Below are positions 26,801-38,185 of a stretch of DNA of 64,000 bases, piece after piece. Where the stretch lies: NCBI RefSeq assembly GCF_965638725.1, contig NC_134958.1, positions 13,705,464-13,769,463 on the forward strand, in the 5' to 3' direction. Position 1 is the first letter of the stretch; each line of letters starts with the position of its first letter. A model generated the notes under the pieces. It worked only from the letters and a program-made list of their open reading frames with translations. It did not search any database and had not been told where the DNA came from. Origin of the DNA: Aptenodytes patagonicus. Taxonomy: Eukaryota; Chordata; Aves; Sphenisciformes; Spheniscidae. Made by a program: the position numbers and the translations under genes.

Positions 26801-29800
26801 CTCCTTCAGCCAGCTAGGGATGAGTTGCCAGCCAGGCTTTTCTGATTTAACGTTTGCACTGTGGCCATCTGATCAAGCTTGCCTTTGAACAAAGAGGGCA
26901 CCTCTGGTGGAGGAAGGCATGGAACATCCCAGCTGATTCAGGAGCATAACAAGTGTTGTGATTTGGTCATGTTTTGCACTGAGTTGCTGTAGACACAGGC
27001 TGGAGTTCTGCCAAATAGCTCTCAGAGGTGGTGGCGTGGGGTGGAAATGGGTGCAGATGCAAGCAGACAGGTCCCAGGTGTCCTGCGGGCAGCGATGGGG
27101 CTGTGCAGAGCTGGGTCAGAGGATGCTCTTCCTAGGTCTCAACTCCTACTGCCAGAGAAGCCTTACCAGTGTCGTTGGGGATTAGGGAATGGCAGGGAAG
27201 GGGAGCGGGTTTCCAGTTTTCATTTTATTCTTAAAAGGTGCCCCAGTGCCCAGAGGTGCCATGTTTTGTGCAGGAAAAGCTCTGTGTTGATGCATCTGAT
27301 GCACCACGGAGACATTCAGTGCTGCAAAGCAATGACATGCCATTTCTAATATTGCCTTATAAACTGCTGCATTGTCTTCTCCCCCCGCCCCTTTAAAAAA
27401 TGGCATCAAAATTGCATGTTAAGTGGAGAGTGAGCTTCCCTTAAAGCAGCCTGTAGCCATCAGTAATATTTATTTTCTCTATTTGTTTTAAGCCTGTGAA
27501 GACTGTGGTTTCCTCCATACTGTCCTGATGGAGCCCTGACCAGCAAGCGTGCAATGCCCCTAGCCCTAATGTGCCATTAATGATAGGTTAATGTACAGTA
27601 TAATGTTTTTTGGACTATGGGTTCATTACACTTCTGAGTGCAAGGTCCTTCTGCAGAGCGCCCAAGGTCCCATTGCATTATATCATGCAATAAAAATACC
27701 CTTTTCATATCACACGCTAATAAACTGTATTTGAAATGCTGTCTAAGGGCACTGCCATCATCTTGATAGTCTGTCTGCAACAGTTGGGATCTTTTTATTA
27801 TGGTTTTTGTTATGCTGAATTCAAATTTTTAGATGAAATGCATAATTCGTCTGTGCTTCTTCGTAATAAATGAGCACAGTCCTTTAACTGCACGGTCTGG
27901 GAGGATTCCTGTAAAAGAGAACATTAAAAGGATGGCACTGTTGCAATGAACAGCAATGCTGCTTATTTCCTAATGTACCTTGCGTAAGCATGAGGTCTTT
28001 TATTGTCATTTCTAATTTGCTAGGTGTTGTGGTTATGTTTGGGAGTCATGTAGTCGTTAACATAAGACCTTGGTCCCTCTAACGCTGTCCCTCCTTCCTC
28101 CTCTGTATTCATAGGGTTTACGTTAACGTCTGTCTTTGCAGGGAAGACGGGCTTTCAGGGTGTCGACAGGCAGCCCCCAAGTGTTTGTGGCAGTGGCCGT
28201 AGCCTGTGTTGGCTCTGTCGGTTCTCCTGCCCGCAGCGTTGGAGCAGCGGTAGTGCTCCACCAGACCTTGTGAGCAGCAGGGCACATGGTACCTGAATGG
28301 CACAGCGGGCGCTGGCCTTGGCCGTGCAGGACTGAAAGTCAGGGCTTGGCTCTTCTTGCTGTGGAGGAGAAAAGAGGAAGAGAGGGCAGTGTCCCAGGAA
28401 CTCACTGCTGCTTTTGCAGCCACCAAAGCAGTAGGAGGTGCTGAGGTGGTGCCGTCAGGGCACCTGGCTGTGATCCTGGCAGTAAGCAGAGCCCCTCCAG
28501 CCTGGCTGCGGCATGAGCAGGAAGGCCATGGCGCAGCTCATCTCCCTGTGCAATCTGCTGCTCAGGCCACAGCCACCCTTTAGATGCAGGATGGTGCTCC
28601 CAGGTTCCTCCCCTTAACTTTCAGGTCCTCCTGCAGTGATGTGGCTCTCCATGCTGGTCTGTAGGCTCAGGTGCCCCTGGGCACTTCCCACCAGGGCAAT
28701 GCAGTGTGCCAGCACTGACCCTGGCACGTTCCCCAGGAGAGCTGGGAGCAGGTCGTGCTGCCCTCCCCAATTAACCTCTCACTGCCCTGGTGAAAAAAAT
28801 ATAAGGAGATGATGATGTGGGTTAGATCTGATTGCACTGTTAAAAAAAGAGCAATATCATTGAGCACCATTTGGGATTAAGGTTCCTGTCTGTGTCCTCC
28901 CCGTCCCCCTCACGTCCTCTGCCCCAGGAAACACCGCCTTGTAATTTTTGCAGATCTACAAGGAAATTGGTGACTGACCGGTATTTCATGTTGGGAATGT
29001 ATTTTGTCACCATCCTGGCTAAGGTCAGTAGCTGCCTATTTCGTGGGCCCTTTAAACCAGTCTCACAATAAACACTCACTTGTTTTGTGCCTGGAAAGTC
29101 CTCTGAAATCGCAGAAGCATTGCTTAAGGGATGTTATTATTGTCTGCCTGTCCTTTGGCAGTGATTAGGAGCCTCAGTGTTGGTATAAAACTCTTTGGTG
29201 CTATTCAAACACAAGCGTTTTATAGTCAGTGGCAGAGGAACCTATTTATGGGATAGACTCTTGTGAAGCTTTGGTCTTCCCTGGACTTGTGTATGAGAGG
29301 CAGTGTAAAATGTTACGTATGCATTAGACTAAATATCTGAAAGGATTCAGGTAGCCCAGATTTGGAGCTGTGGGTGATGCACAGGCCTTGTGTTAGGGCT
29401 GTGTCCCAGGGGGACTTTCATCTCCCATGGACAGTTCACCCTCGCTCCTACCAGCAATGCCGGCGAGCAGATCCGGAGCAGAGCTGCATGTGGGCACTTG
29501 GTGCTGGAAAAGGCCCATGTGTCTGCAGTCCTGCCAAGGATGCGATATAAAGTCTGTTGCAATAAGCTCTGGGTGGGTTAATATCAGAAACAAAGATTCC
29601 TCAGGCTGGAGGAGAAGGCCATGAAAGCAAATTGCTGAATTTTAAGGGTAGGTAAAATTACGGAACTTTTACCCTTGAATAATGGCAATTTAATTGACTG
29701 GGCTAAATGATTGATGGTTTGTGAGCAATGAGTTTGAATTACCAGGGCTGTGTGTCCAGGGGGGCACTGCCCTTTTAATTTCATGTCAGATATTTAAATC

Positions 29801-32800
29801 ATTTACATCACCCTCTGCGAGGCGCTCCCCTTTGAAAGAGTTAACCTGTCTGGTGGGACACTGCAACTTGAGAAATGTACCCTTTATCAAGAGAACGAGA
29901 TGAGACAAGTTCATTTAAAAAGCCTGGTTTGTCATTGTTTATCTAATTTTCGGAGTTGACACACAAAATTAGGCTGGCTGACACTCACTCTGGGGCTATC
30001 CCTGGCCCCGTCCTGCCTGACCTTTTCGGCTCCAAGCTGCTGTGCACTTGCCGGCGGCCGCTTCTCCTCGGCTGCAGAAATCGCTGTGTCCTACCGAGCC
30101 AGACCCCCGGCCGGGGTAAGGCAGGCACGGAGAGCTGTTTGGTGGTGGCTTTTCAATGTATTTTATGCTGCTTGGGTCTGCTGGACATACTGACTGCCAG
30201 GTATTTTTAAGGCTCAGTATTTAAGAACTGGCAAAGAGGTAGTTACTGCTTTGTAATAAACATGCGTAGAAGTCTGAGCAAACACAAAATGCACGGGGCT
30301 GGGATCAGCTCTGTCGTGGGGACGTCCCGTGATACCTTCGGGCTCCTCTCATGAGCATCTTTCCTTGGTGTCATGCTTCCCTCCGTGATTACCCCTGTCA
30401 GTGTTGTGGTGAGCTCTTGCATCTTACTGAGACTCAAATGTTGGCTGAACCATCACTGGTAGGGCATGAGCAGAGTCTCCATTACAGTGATTTTACTAAG
30501 GAAGGTTTAATATCAATCTCTCATTTGCCAATTCACAGTGGACGTAGGTACCAGTGTAAAAGAGCTGTGCTCTCTGCTGACGTTAACGTGCTGTTGGAGC
30601 GGGAGAGCTGAGTACCGCTCAGCGCCCCGACTCTGCTGCTGCCCAGGGGGATGTGAGTGCAGGACTGATCTGTGCTGGAAGCCAGTTAACTTCCCCAAAT
30701 CAAAAAAAAAGGATGGACGGATAGATGGATGCTGCAAAAAAGGTATGCACGCCACACCAAGTGGAGAGTGTCATCTCACCAGGGCAGTGAGAAACCAGCT
30801 GCTGCAACAGAAAATGCATTTCAAGCTTTCACACGTTTAACTTGCTTCAGTTTTTGCAAAGCAAAATAACTCTATATGGGAATATTTAAGTACAGCAGGT
30901 TGCTTGTGTTTGCTTTAGAACATATTGCTCACTGTTTAAGTCAGGGCTGGGACTTTTATTTGTGGCTGAGACACTCAGTGACCAGAATTTATTAATAGTG
31001 TCCGAGCTGTTGTGACTTTCATTTTTTTCTTTCTTGAGGTGACAGTTTATCCCAGCCCCATCCTGCAGCCTTGGGCATGCACTAGACCTGGAGGGTGCAG
31101 CTGCATTTCTCCTTTAGCAGTTTTGATTTTTACCTGGCTTTTTTTCCCTTGTTCCTTCCTTCCTCCTTCCCTGTCTAATCTCCATGCCCCTTCTCTCCAC
31201 TCTCCCTTCCAAAGATATCTCCAGTTGAAGGCACTGCTTTCTGAGATGTGCGTGTTTTGGACTGCAGGAATTAACAGTTGCAGTACTCTGGATGCTTGAA
31301 AAGGGGGGAATGGGGGACTAGGTGCTGAATAGTGGCAAAATGCGGAGAACCCATCAGGGTGACTTTGTGAAGAAGTTGCTAAGAGGAGAGGAGACTGCTG
31401 CTGGTGCAAACGCGGTGGTTGGAGACTTTGGAGGAAATCTTAAATGTTTTCCCTGAGACATTTTTGGATGCTAGGCCAACTGCAGGTCCCTCTCACATAG
31501 TTTGTACTGCATTTTCACTTCAAGTGTTGCTGTAAGCAGGCCAAGGGCAAGTTTGATGGACTCATGCATTGTCCACAATTCTGTATTGCTCTTTGATGTA
31601 TGTTTTTATTGCAGCTGCAGGCGTGACTGCAGTAGGCAAGATGCTGCTGAGCGAGGTGTGGTCTAGTGAGGCCAGGTATTAGAAGCAGCAAAGTGCTTTT
31701 GGCATAGACTTCAGTGCAGGCCGTCCATGGACATTGTACATCCTTGTGCTTCTTGTGACCTCCTTGCTTTTGGTGCCTGACCTGAACATGCCATGGGCTG
31801 TCCACCAAAATTTGCAAAGACAGGTCCCACTGACACTGTAGTCTTAGCTTTGGTGGAAATCTTTGTTTTCCCATTCCCTATTAACAAACAAACAAACAAA
31901 CAAATCCAACCACTGGATTCTGAAAAACAGCTTCTGGTAAAAACACCCCTTCAGCCTGAGAAAAATCCCCCCTAGAGCAATATAGTCTAAAATCAAGGAA
32001 AATCTAAACAGCGGTTTCAAGTTAAACTTACTCCTAGGGAGAAAAGTGAGCGTGTGAAACCCCAGGCTTCAATGGAATAACCTCACAAAACAAAGCAAAT
32101 AGGGTGAACAGCATGGCTAGCTGACATTTTCAACCTTGCATAGCCTGCAATTTCCCTTTGCATGTTGTGAGTAGCTTAAATGCAAGGATATACTGGGTGT
32201 GAGATGTCTTCCTCTGCAGGGGGTCTCTCCATCGTAAAGGAGATTCATGGGAGAAGCGGACTGGCTTTAATAGCTGTTTTTTAATTGCCCCAATGCATCT
32301 GCTCTTCCTTGTCTGTGGGCTCTTGATTGTTTTTCCCTAGTTCTCACTAGTGTCCTTGACTGTTGTTTTGTTTAAGAGCTAAAACAGTTACTTCTAGGCT
32401 ATCTTGCTTATAATAAGCATTTACCTTGCAGTTGGAATAGGTGATCATTGTAGGTCCCTTCCAACTGAAAAAATATTCTGAACCTTACTCTTCCACCTTT
32501 TGCACCCAAAAATATCGAAGTGCTGGGCAAAACACACTTGCACTGATTCTCACAGCACTCTCGTAAGAGAGCGGAATCATTTATTCCCTTTTAACCACGA
32601 GGATGAAGGAGATTAAGCACCTTTGTGAAGGTCATGCTGGAAAGTATGTGGCAGCTTGGGAATAAACTCCAGGACTCCTGCCTCTGGGTTCCCGATCATG
32701 CCCTCTCCCGAATTGTTTTCATAGGTAGGAATCAAGTAGAACCAGGAATATTTCAGGTTGAATTTGTTTAGTAAAACAGCGAAACCCAAATGTACATGGG

Positions 32801-35800
32801 ATATCTGGAGTAGAAGGTTAAAAAAAAGAGGGAGCAGTCTTTCTTTAGTGTTATTCCTGATGTTAGACATTCAAGACCAAAGCTAAAGATTTCTAATAGC
32901 CAGGTGTTGGAAGGAAAAAGACATTGTCCGTATGCTCAGTGCCGCAAGCATCTGTGTACTGAAATGCATCATTTTAACATCATCCATCTTCTCTTGGTAG
33001 CACTGAACTTTCTGCTGCCATCCTCAAAGTTCTCAAATGGACTCTGGTCCACCAAGAAGAACATATTCAGAGGTACTGTCTAGAGCTAAGAATGGCTGAA
33101 AGGAGGCAGCTTGCTTCAAAAAATTGAATATGGGAGGAAAACATCTATTTCTGTAGCAGTTACGAAGAGCAAACTGGGAAAGGTGGATTGCAATGGCAGG
33201 TAGCAGCTGCCCACAATTTCAAAGGCCTGGAGATAAAATTAAGGGCTTGCAGCTCAAGCCTGGTGGGAAGCACTGACAAATCGGAGAAGGGGAAAGCGAG
33301 TTCTTTGAACTGACTTTGCTTTGGAAACCTGTAATCACACGAGAGTCGAGCTGCAGCCTCCAGTTTGCAGGAGTCAGGTGATCTTGTGTCTCCAGACTTT
33401 GGCATCTCGGTGGTTGTTTTCTGTGGGATGTGCACACCCCCGCGTGTGTGGGCTTTCACACAGAAGGAGTTTTACGTAGAAAAACTCATGAGCTTTCCTC
33501 AGACTGCGACTGTGCCGTTTCTGTTGTAGCTTCACCCTAGTCACTGTGGTGTCTTTTAGATTCTGTAGACTTTTGGCATGGGGTTTTTTTCCCTTATTTC
33601 AAATTTGAGTTACAGACTGAGCAGGCTGAAGCTTTCCTTGGGGGGAAAAAGCAGAGCAGCCATCGGGTTAGAGCCTGCAGTGTGAATGTAAGGCATTCCC
33701 AAAGGCTGTCCGTTATGTGCACCCGGTAAATAAAGAAATCCAAGGAGTGGAGGCCACCGGCATGACCAGGTCAGGCTGATACTGGAGAGGAAACCCATGA
33801 GTGCAGCTTCTCCCTGTCCAGGCTGAAATACCAACTGTTGCTGCAGTAGACATTGCGGGGCAATGAATGAATGCTGGAGTGGAAACACGTGTTGGGTATG
33901 ACCAGTCCTAGTGCATCTTGCACACCCAGTCACCAGCACCGTGCTCTGCCTATGGTGTAGTTCTTGCACTAGCAGATCGTAACAGACCTTTTGACATCAT
34001 GGGGTTTGCTCCCACAGTTACGCCAGCAGCTGTTGAAATTATTCATGTACTCACTGATGATCAGCAGTAAGGTTTGTTGTGAGGTGACTGGGGTACAGTT
34101 GTTTAAATCATTTTCTCTCCACCAGCCTCTGGCTGTGCTTGTAGTGTGGTTCAGAGCATAATTCCCCATCTTACACTCTGAATGGATGGGGAAAAGTTTC
34201 ATTTAAGTAGTTCCAAAGGAAGATCTGTTTCATAGCTGAGAGATCAAGCCGCTAAATGTCTTGACTGGTGCAGCTGTGTCTCCTACCACCTCCCACCTCT
34301 TTATTTGCTTACAGACAAACTTGCTTCTCCTTTTTTTCCCCACTTTCTGGGTCTCTCCCTCACCTTTTTTTAATTTTATCCTTTCCTCTTAATACACCTC
34401 TTGTCTCAAGTCTGTGGGCTGTACCACCTCAACTCTCACTAGTTTAATTGTGGGAATTAGTCCTTTGAGATGAATGGAAATGAGAACTGGCTCCCAACAA
34501 CTATTGATGAGTTCACTTTTATGTGTTTATTAGCTCTGTCTTGCCTCTTACTATGATGTTCCTCCATCTTCATGGTGAAGGAGCCACATTTGCAGTTTTG
34601 CCTACCAGGAGAGTACAGCAGGGATTGCAATGTGAGAGGAAATAAAGACCAAGTAATGTGCTAGCTCTGTGGGCTACAGGGACCTGTAGCTGCGCGTTTG
34701 GGGACCCCACTGGCATGGAGATTGCTGTGTGTTGGTTTTCTTCTCTGAGCTTAAAACACAAGGTGGCAGAGCTGATCGGCACCTCTGCTAATCCAGGCAG
34801 CAGAGCGGCAGCGTCTTTCCTGCCGCTGGACCAGGACCCTTTTCAAGCTGAGATGTTGGGTGCCAGGAAGTTGCTGAGGTGGAGGATGCTCCGTGTGTGC
34901 AGGCTCGGGTCACGATGCCTCTTACATTGCCCCTTCCTTGCATTGCCTTTGCCAGAAGCCTGTGGAGGTGCAGCCAGCATCCCACAGATGCATGCACAGA
35001 GGGGAAAGCTGCCATTCTGCCAAGTCCTGGGGTTGTGGCTGGCTGGAGCCCGTGCTGCAAAGAAACTCAGGGCTGTTAGGCAGCTTTCAGGGCACCTAAA
35101 GCCAGTGTGGCAAAATAAAACACTTGAGACATTTGTAACTCTTCATGGCATAGTCTGTGTGTCATGTTCTCCTGGTGGTGGACCTTTCGCTCAGCTAAGT
35201 CACTCTACCAGAGTATTCCTTCCATCTTTCCTCTATGAGGTTAACTGGGAAAGCAACTGTAAGATCTGAAGAAGGGCTCTCCACATCTCAGACTTCTCCC
35301 TAAAAAGTTTTAGCTAAGATTCCAGCCATCCCAAAGAGTTGAAGCAACAGCATCTCACGCTTCGTCCATAATTCTTGTAGATAATGGCATATTTTATTCC
35401 TGTGGCTCCTGCATTTGCTGGCCCTGGCCCTGCAGAGTATTTTATTGCTTTGAGCTGATGCTGTGAGGATTTATTGTGCTCTATTTAGCCCGGTGCTGCT
35501 TCATTGTTCCATTCGGTGCCATCCTAACACAGCCGACCACCAGGCTTCCTGGGCCCCGTGTCAGACCTGCGCTTGCTCTCCGTGTGCCGATTGCCATCAT
35601 TCACCGCTGCGGCTGGTGTCGGGCTGCGCGCGCCGGTAATTCCCACATGTACGTCACCCTCCCCAAAGGCTCCCCAGCAGATCTACTCTGATTACTTTCA
35701 GGCATTGTTTGCAAGAGCTATGAAGTTTAGTGTTGCAAAAACTGAGCTGCTTTTGAGTGATTTGGAGTAGAGGTTTTCATCATCTGTGATGGTTTCTCCT

Positions 35801-37175
35801 GGCGATTGCTTTCTTTCAGTCATTTATGTAATTGCGGTACTCGGTTTCCTGTGGATTTTTATACTTCATTTGAGATTCATCTGAAGATGGCATGTTCCCA
35901 TCTCTAGGAATGTGGCCAGATTGAGACATGAGCTGCCTAAGCTGGCTGCTGAAATTGCAGGCCATATTTTTGTTTCATCCTGAGATGCTGCTCTGATTTT
36001 CCGAGGTGTCTAAGACACAGTCTTCCAGTGTCTGCAGTAGCTGTACAATTCATGGCGGAGAATATTTTATAGTTATCCCTCTTTCCATCATACTTAATTC
36101 CCATAGTAGCTTCTCATGAAGACCTGTTTCAGTTATACTTAGGTGATATTTTCCTTTCTATATCAACTGATCACTCCAAGTGACATGTACTAGCACGTAT
36201 GTGCATGAACAAATGCCTCTCCTTATGGATGCTGTGAGTGCTGCAGAGCCTGTCGCCTGGTCCTGCTGCATCTGCAGGCACACAGAGCTCGATGACCAAG
36301 TAACAAGAGGAATTTAACACTTGCAGGGATATTGTATTTTTCCTAGGTAATTTGTAGGACCGTCCATTTAAGGGATGCCTGTACTCAGGGTAAGGCATAA
36401 GGTTTCTACTGGTAAAAGTCAAGCACACAAATATAAGTGAATGTGTTATTCATACAGCTGCGTGTTTTCACATGCCCAGTGGCATGGTTCAGTCTCTGCC
36501 CCGCAAACAAGGTAGTTCAGGTTGTGAACACAGACTGCCCTTACGCTTTCCTTTTGACGACGAGAGTATTAGGTTAATACATGTGAAAGAGGTGCACAAG
36601 GGGGCTATTAAAGAGAGAAACTTTAAAATTAACAGATCACAGACCTTTATAAGCAGACTAGTAGATTAGCGTTCTTGTCAGAATATCTTTTTACCAACAC
36701 ATCGTTTAGTAGTTGAACAGTCTGGCAGGCCATCCTAGAAAGGAGCTGGTTCAAAACACAATGAGCTAATCGAACATTAAAAAAAAAAAAAAAATCAGTA
36801 TTTTCAATGAGTGTTAGGCTAAGGCCTCCGTAAAGAGCCTGGGTTCCTCCAGCCTTCCCTTCTCTGTATGCACAATGTACGTGGATAATATGGATCCAAG
36901 AGGAAGTTCACTGGTTTGAGTCACTGGTTTATTGCATTTTTATGACTGTAACCACAGGATGTTCCAATGTGTTTTTTTCTAAAAAAAATCTTAAAAAAAA
37001 TAAACCTTTTTGGGTTTTCATGGGAAGGGTTGTGTTTATCTTGGCTAATTCTGCCTATCCTGCTTTCCAGGGCCACCCATTCATCGTACAGTACAATGAT
37101 GGGAATGCAGAAGTTGTGTCCATGTGGGTGTGCAGGATGCTTGAGGAACGGCGATCGACCCAAGGACCACAGTGA
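11817..37175 (+). CDS. MAP2K5: MAP2K5 (MEK5) dual-specificity MAP kinase kinase, last three coding exons (partial gene)
   Basis: MEK5 phosphorylates and activates ERK5 (MAPK7); it is driven by MEKK2/MEKK3 through an N-terminal PB1 domain that lies outside this window. The coding parts here are 11,817-11,878, 14,251-14,296 and 37,071-37,175. Joined, they give 70 residues, starting ESPVLPAGEF and ending in EERRSTQGPQ before TGA. This is the end of the kinase C-lobe: the KERPAPEDLM..HPF stretch is kinase subdomain XI with its conserved arginine, followed by the short MEK5 tail VSMWVCRMLEERR. Splice phases agree (0 into the first, 2 into the second, 0 into the third). From memory, it differs from mammalian MEK5 by only a handful of conservative changes, so the gene looks intact. 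Upstream exons, the catalytic loop and the activation loop are outside the window. The next gene is SKOR1, in the same orientation. Confidence 0.95.
12010..12420. promoter_or_regulatory. Candidate conserved non-coding element downstream of a MAP2K5 exon
   Basis: AT-rich, repeat-free intronic sequence with motifs such as GTAAACGTTATTTAC (a forkhead-like inverted pair near 12,048) and TTGATTAATTCATTGG near 12,270. No coding potential is seen. Conservation is not testable here. Confidence 0.3.
12527..12555. repeat. C10-A8-G11 homopolymer hairpin tract
   Basis: Ten C, eight A and eleven G follow one another without interruption. The C and G runs are exact complements, so a 10-bp stem with an A8 loop is possible. 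Confidence 0.9.
13210..13770. promoter_or_regulatory. Candidate conserved non-coding element in MAP2K5 intron
   Basis: Motifs include CAATTAG (13,625-13,631), GCTAATTGCACC near 13,710, TGTCATTAATACC near 13,390, and several CAG/CTG E-box-like words. It is repeat-free and non-coding. Enhancer function is inferred. Confidence 0.35.
14251..14296 (+). CDS. MAP2K5: MAP2K5 coding exon, second from last
   Basis: This is a 46-bp micro-exon flanked by ACACAG and GTAAGT. Its first base completes a Cys codon with the TG of the previous exon. It then reads MKKQPKERPAPEDLM, which contains the kinase subdomain XI arginine (RPAPEDL). It ends in phase 0. Confidence 0.95.
20093..20152. repeat. C15 and A24 homopolymer pair
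   Basis: A C15 run (20,093-20,107) is followed by a pyrimidine-rich linker and an A24 run (20,129-20,152). Length polymorphism is likely. Confidence 0.9.
21280..22470. promoter_or_regulatory. Candidate enhancer cluster in MAP2K5 last intron
   Basis: About 1.2 kb of repeat-free sequence is packed with factor-type words. TGATTGACAG at 21,332-21,341 (PBX-PREP/MEIS composite) is followed by TGATTATGACAG. Further on are GGGATTGATTGG near 21,771, CTTGTTTACAC (forkhead type) near 21,807, GCTAATTGTC near 21,960, TTTCAATCAACC near 22,020 and TTTATTAAGGCCATAATAG near 22,168. No splice-flanked coding segment is visible. Function and SKOR1 as target are inferred. Confidence 0.45.
22877..22922. repeat. 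(TG)n microsatellite with CGCGCACATGTG extension
   Basis: About eleven TG units (22,877-22,898) continue into a fully alternating purine-pyrimidine stretch with CGCGCAC and TGCATGCACACA. Such sequence favours Z-DNA. Confidence 0.9.
24330..25150. promoter_or_regulatory. Candidate AT-rich non-coding element
   Basis: A strongly AT-rich block contains CAATTAAC, GATTAATG, CATTATAATTG and repeated TTAATC/GATTAA words. It includes a short A11 run near 24,500 but no transposon. It may be enhancer or simply AT-rich intron. Confidence 0.25.
27430..28060. promoter_or_regulatory. Candidate conserved non-coding element
   Basis: Repeat-free intronic block with CCATTAATGATAGGTTAATG near 27,570, TATCATGCAATAAAAAT near 27,680 and ATGCATAATTCG near 27,840. 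Its complexity is high, without open frames or microsatellites. The enhancer role is inferred. Confidence 0.35.
29630..29960. promoter_or_regulatory. Candidate conserved non-coding element
   Basis: A dense series of homeodomain-type words is present: GGCAATTTAATTGAC near 29,684, AAATGATTGATGG near 29,706, TTGAATTACC near 29,733 and ATTTAAATCATTTAC near 29,791. It is non-coding and repeat-free. Confidence 0.35.
31883..31904. repeat. (AAAC)n microsatellite
   Basis: About five and a half AAAC/CAAA units, 22 bp. Confidence 0.9.
32431..32481 (+). repeat. CR1 LINE 3' tail fragment
   Basis: The bases GTGATCATTGTAGGTCCCTT followed by CCAACTG and a degenerate ATTCTGA end resemble the CR1 3' terminus, which typically reads GATCTTTGAGGTCCCTTCCAACCC and ends in ATTCTATGA repeats. 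Only about 50 bp remain, in sense orientation. CR1 copies are usually 5'-truncated like this. Confidence 0.75.
32517..32710 (+). repeat. MIR-like (CORE) SINE remnant
   Basis: The order of landmarks matches MIR: a TGCTGGGCA-like start, 'TCTCACAGCACTC', 'ATTCCCTTTTAACCACGAGGATGAAGGAGATTAAG', 'TTGTGAAGGTCATGCTGG', 'GTGGCAGCTTGGGAATAAACTCCAGG' and 'CTCCTGCCTC' correspond in sequence to the MIR core and 3' region. The copy is old and diverged. MIR and CORE-SINE remnants are ancient amniote repeats, so the insertion predates the bird-mammal split. Confidence 0.7.
37071..37175 (+). CDS. MAP2K5: MAP2K5 terminal coding exon
   Basis: The acceptor is TGCTTTCCAG. The exon encodes 34 residues, starting GHPFIVQYNDGNAEVVSMWV and ending RSTQGPQ, then TGA at 37,173-37,175. 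This matches the MEK5 C-terminus. The reading frame enters in phase 0, continuous with the previous exon. Confidence 0.96.
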   Translation, partial: GHPFIVQYNDGNAEVVSMWVCRMLEERRSTQGPQ

Positions 37176-38089
37176 GCTGGACCGGCTCACAGCAATGCGC
37201 AAGACAACAGCTCATCCTGGACTAGCAGCACCAGCCCCACGCTTCGGACTCTCAGTCTCTCTGGATCATATTTTACTAAAAATATTTTCTAGAAGCATCA
37301 ACAAAATCTTTCAGGATATTTGTTGCTGCCTTTCCCTCACACCACATTAAGGAATTTTCTTCCCACATTTCTTTTGCTGCTGAGCAATTTAATGTCCTCA
37401 GATTATCTTCGGTTAAACTGTACACAGCCTTAAAGCAAGTATTTTATATCTATTTTTTTTTGTTACTGAATGTATTGTATATTTCCTGGCTTCAGAGTAT
37501 TTTTTAACTGTTAGTCTTTTGCTATTGTACGAATGACATGCTGAGTGTTCAGAGGATTTCGTAAGGAGCTGTTGGCTGTCTTTGAGTGCAGACATCCACA
37601 AAATGCTGGTTTTAACTGTAAAACAAAAGCAACCAAACAAAAAGAAAAGAAGTATCGGGACTTGCCCATCCTGCGAGGGGGTGAGGGATTGCCCTTCCAG
37701 AGTAAAAGCACGGCAGGTAGATCAGCATCACACTATCAAATGACCGGTGGTGCCTCTCTCCACTCCCAGGCACCTGCTGCTGTGGCTCGGGTTTGCTGGG
37801 AGGGCCACGCAGGAAAGACAACACAGCACGCTGGTGTGGCGAAGAGCGTCCACGCTGAGGCACTGCAGGCTGATCCGTAAATGCAGAAAGGTTTTGCTGA
37901 GGGGGAAGGACGTGAGGTGAAAGAGGGCAGCGCTCTCCTAAACAAGGGAGTAGGGGTGCCGCTGGGTGAGCACCAGCCAGAGCTGGCAGCCCCAGAGCCG
38001 TGCACGGCCGAGATGGGCTGTTGGCCTCTGGCTGCAAAGGGAGAGCAGCCCCGGGCACAGGGAGTTTGCAAACAGCGGCAGCACAGAGG

Positions 38090-38185
38090 GTGTGAGGTTC
38101 TGCCCATGCCACACGAGGAAGCTGAGGGCCAAGACACAGGCTTGCACAGCGTCCCACAAGCTTGTGGGGGGAAGAGAGCCTGCGC
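38090..38185 (+). repeat. Possible MIR/CORE-type SINE fragment
   Basis: The segment with GAGGAAGCTGAGG followed by a CTTGCACAGCGTCCCAC-like stretch resembles the 3' half of MIR (fully, 'GAGGAAACTGAGGC ... CTTGCCCAAGGTCACAC'). It is diverged and lies within the presumed MAP2K5 3' UTR. Matched from memory only. Confidence 0.35.

Larger units (their letters stand above)
14297..37070 (+). other. MAP2K5: MAP2K5 last intron (about 22.8 kb)
   Basis: This GT...AG intron separates the RPAPEDLM and GHPF exons. I see no exon of another gene on either strand; open frames are short and featureless. Transposon content is very low: one 50-bp CR1 tail and one MIR-like SINE near 32.4-32.7 kb. Several repeat-free blocks dense in homeodomain and PBX/MEIS-type motifs stand out (21.28-22.47, 24.3-25.15, 27.43-28.06 and 29.63-29.96 kb). 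Such an oversized, nearly repeat-free intron beside a developmental regulator is typical of a bystander-gene intron that hosts enhancers; here that is inference. The segments 14.3-21.3, 15.0-20.0 and 30.1-37.0 kb otherwise show nothing I can name. Confidence 0.85.

Noticed and set aside
34658..35269. 203-codon open frame in the MAP2K5 last intron
   Set aside because: No domain, no conserved look, mixed low-similarity composition; considered chance.
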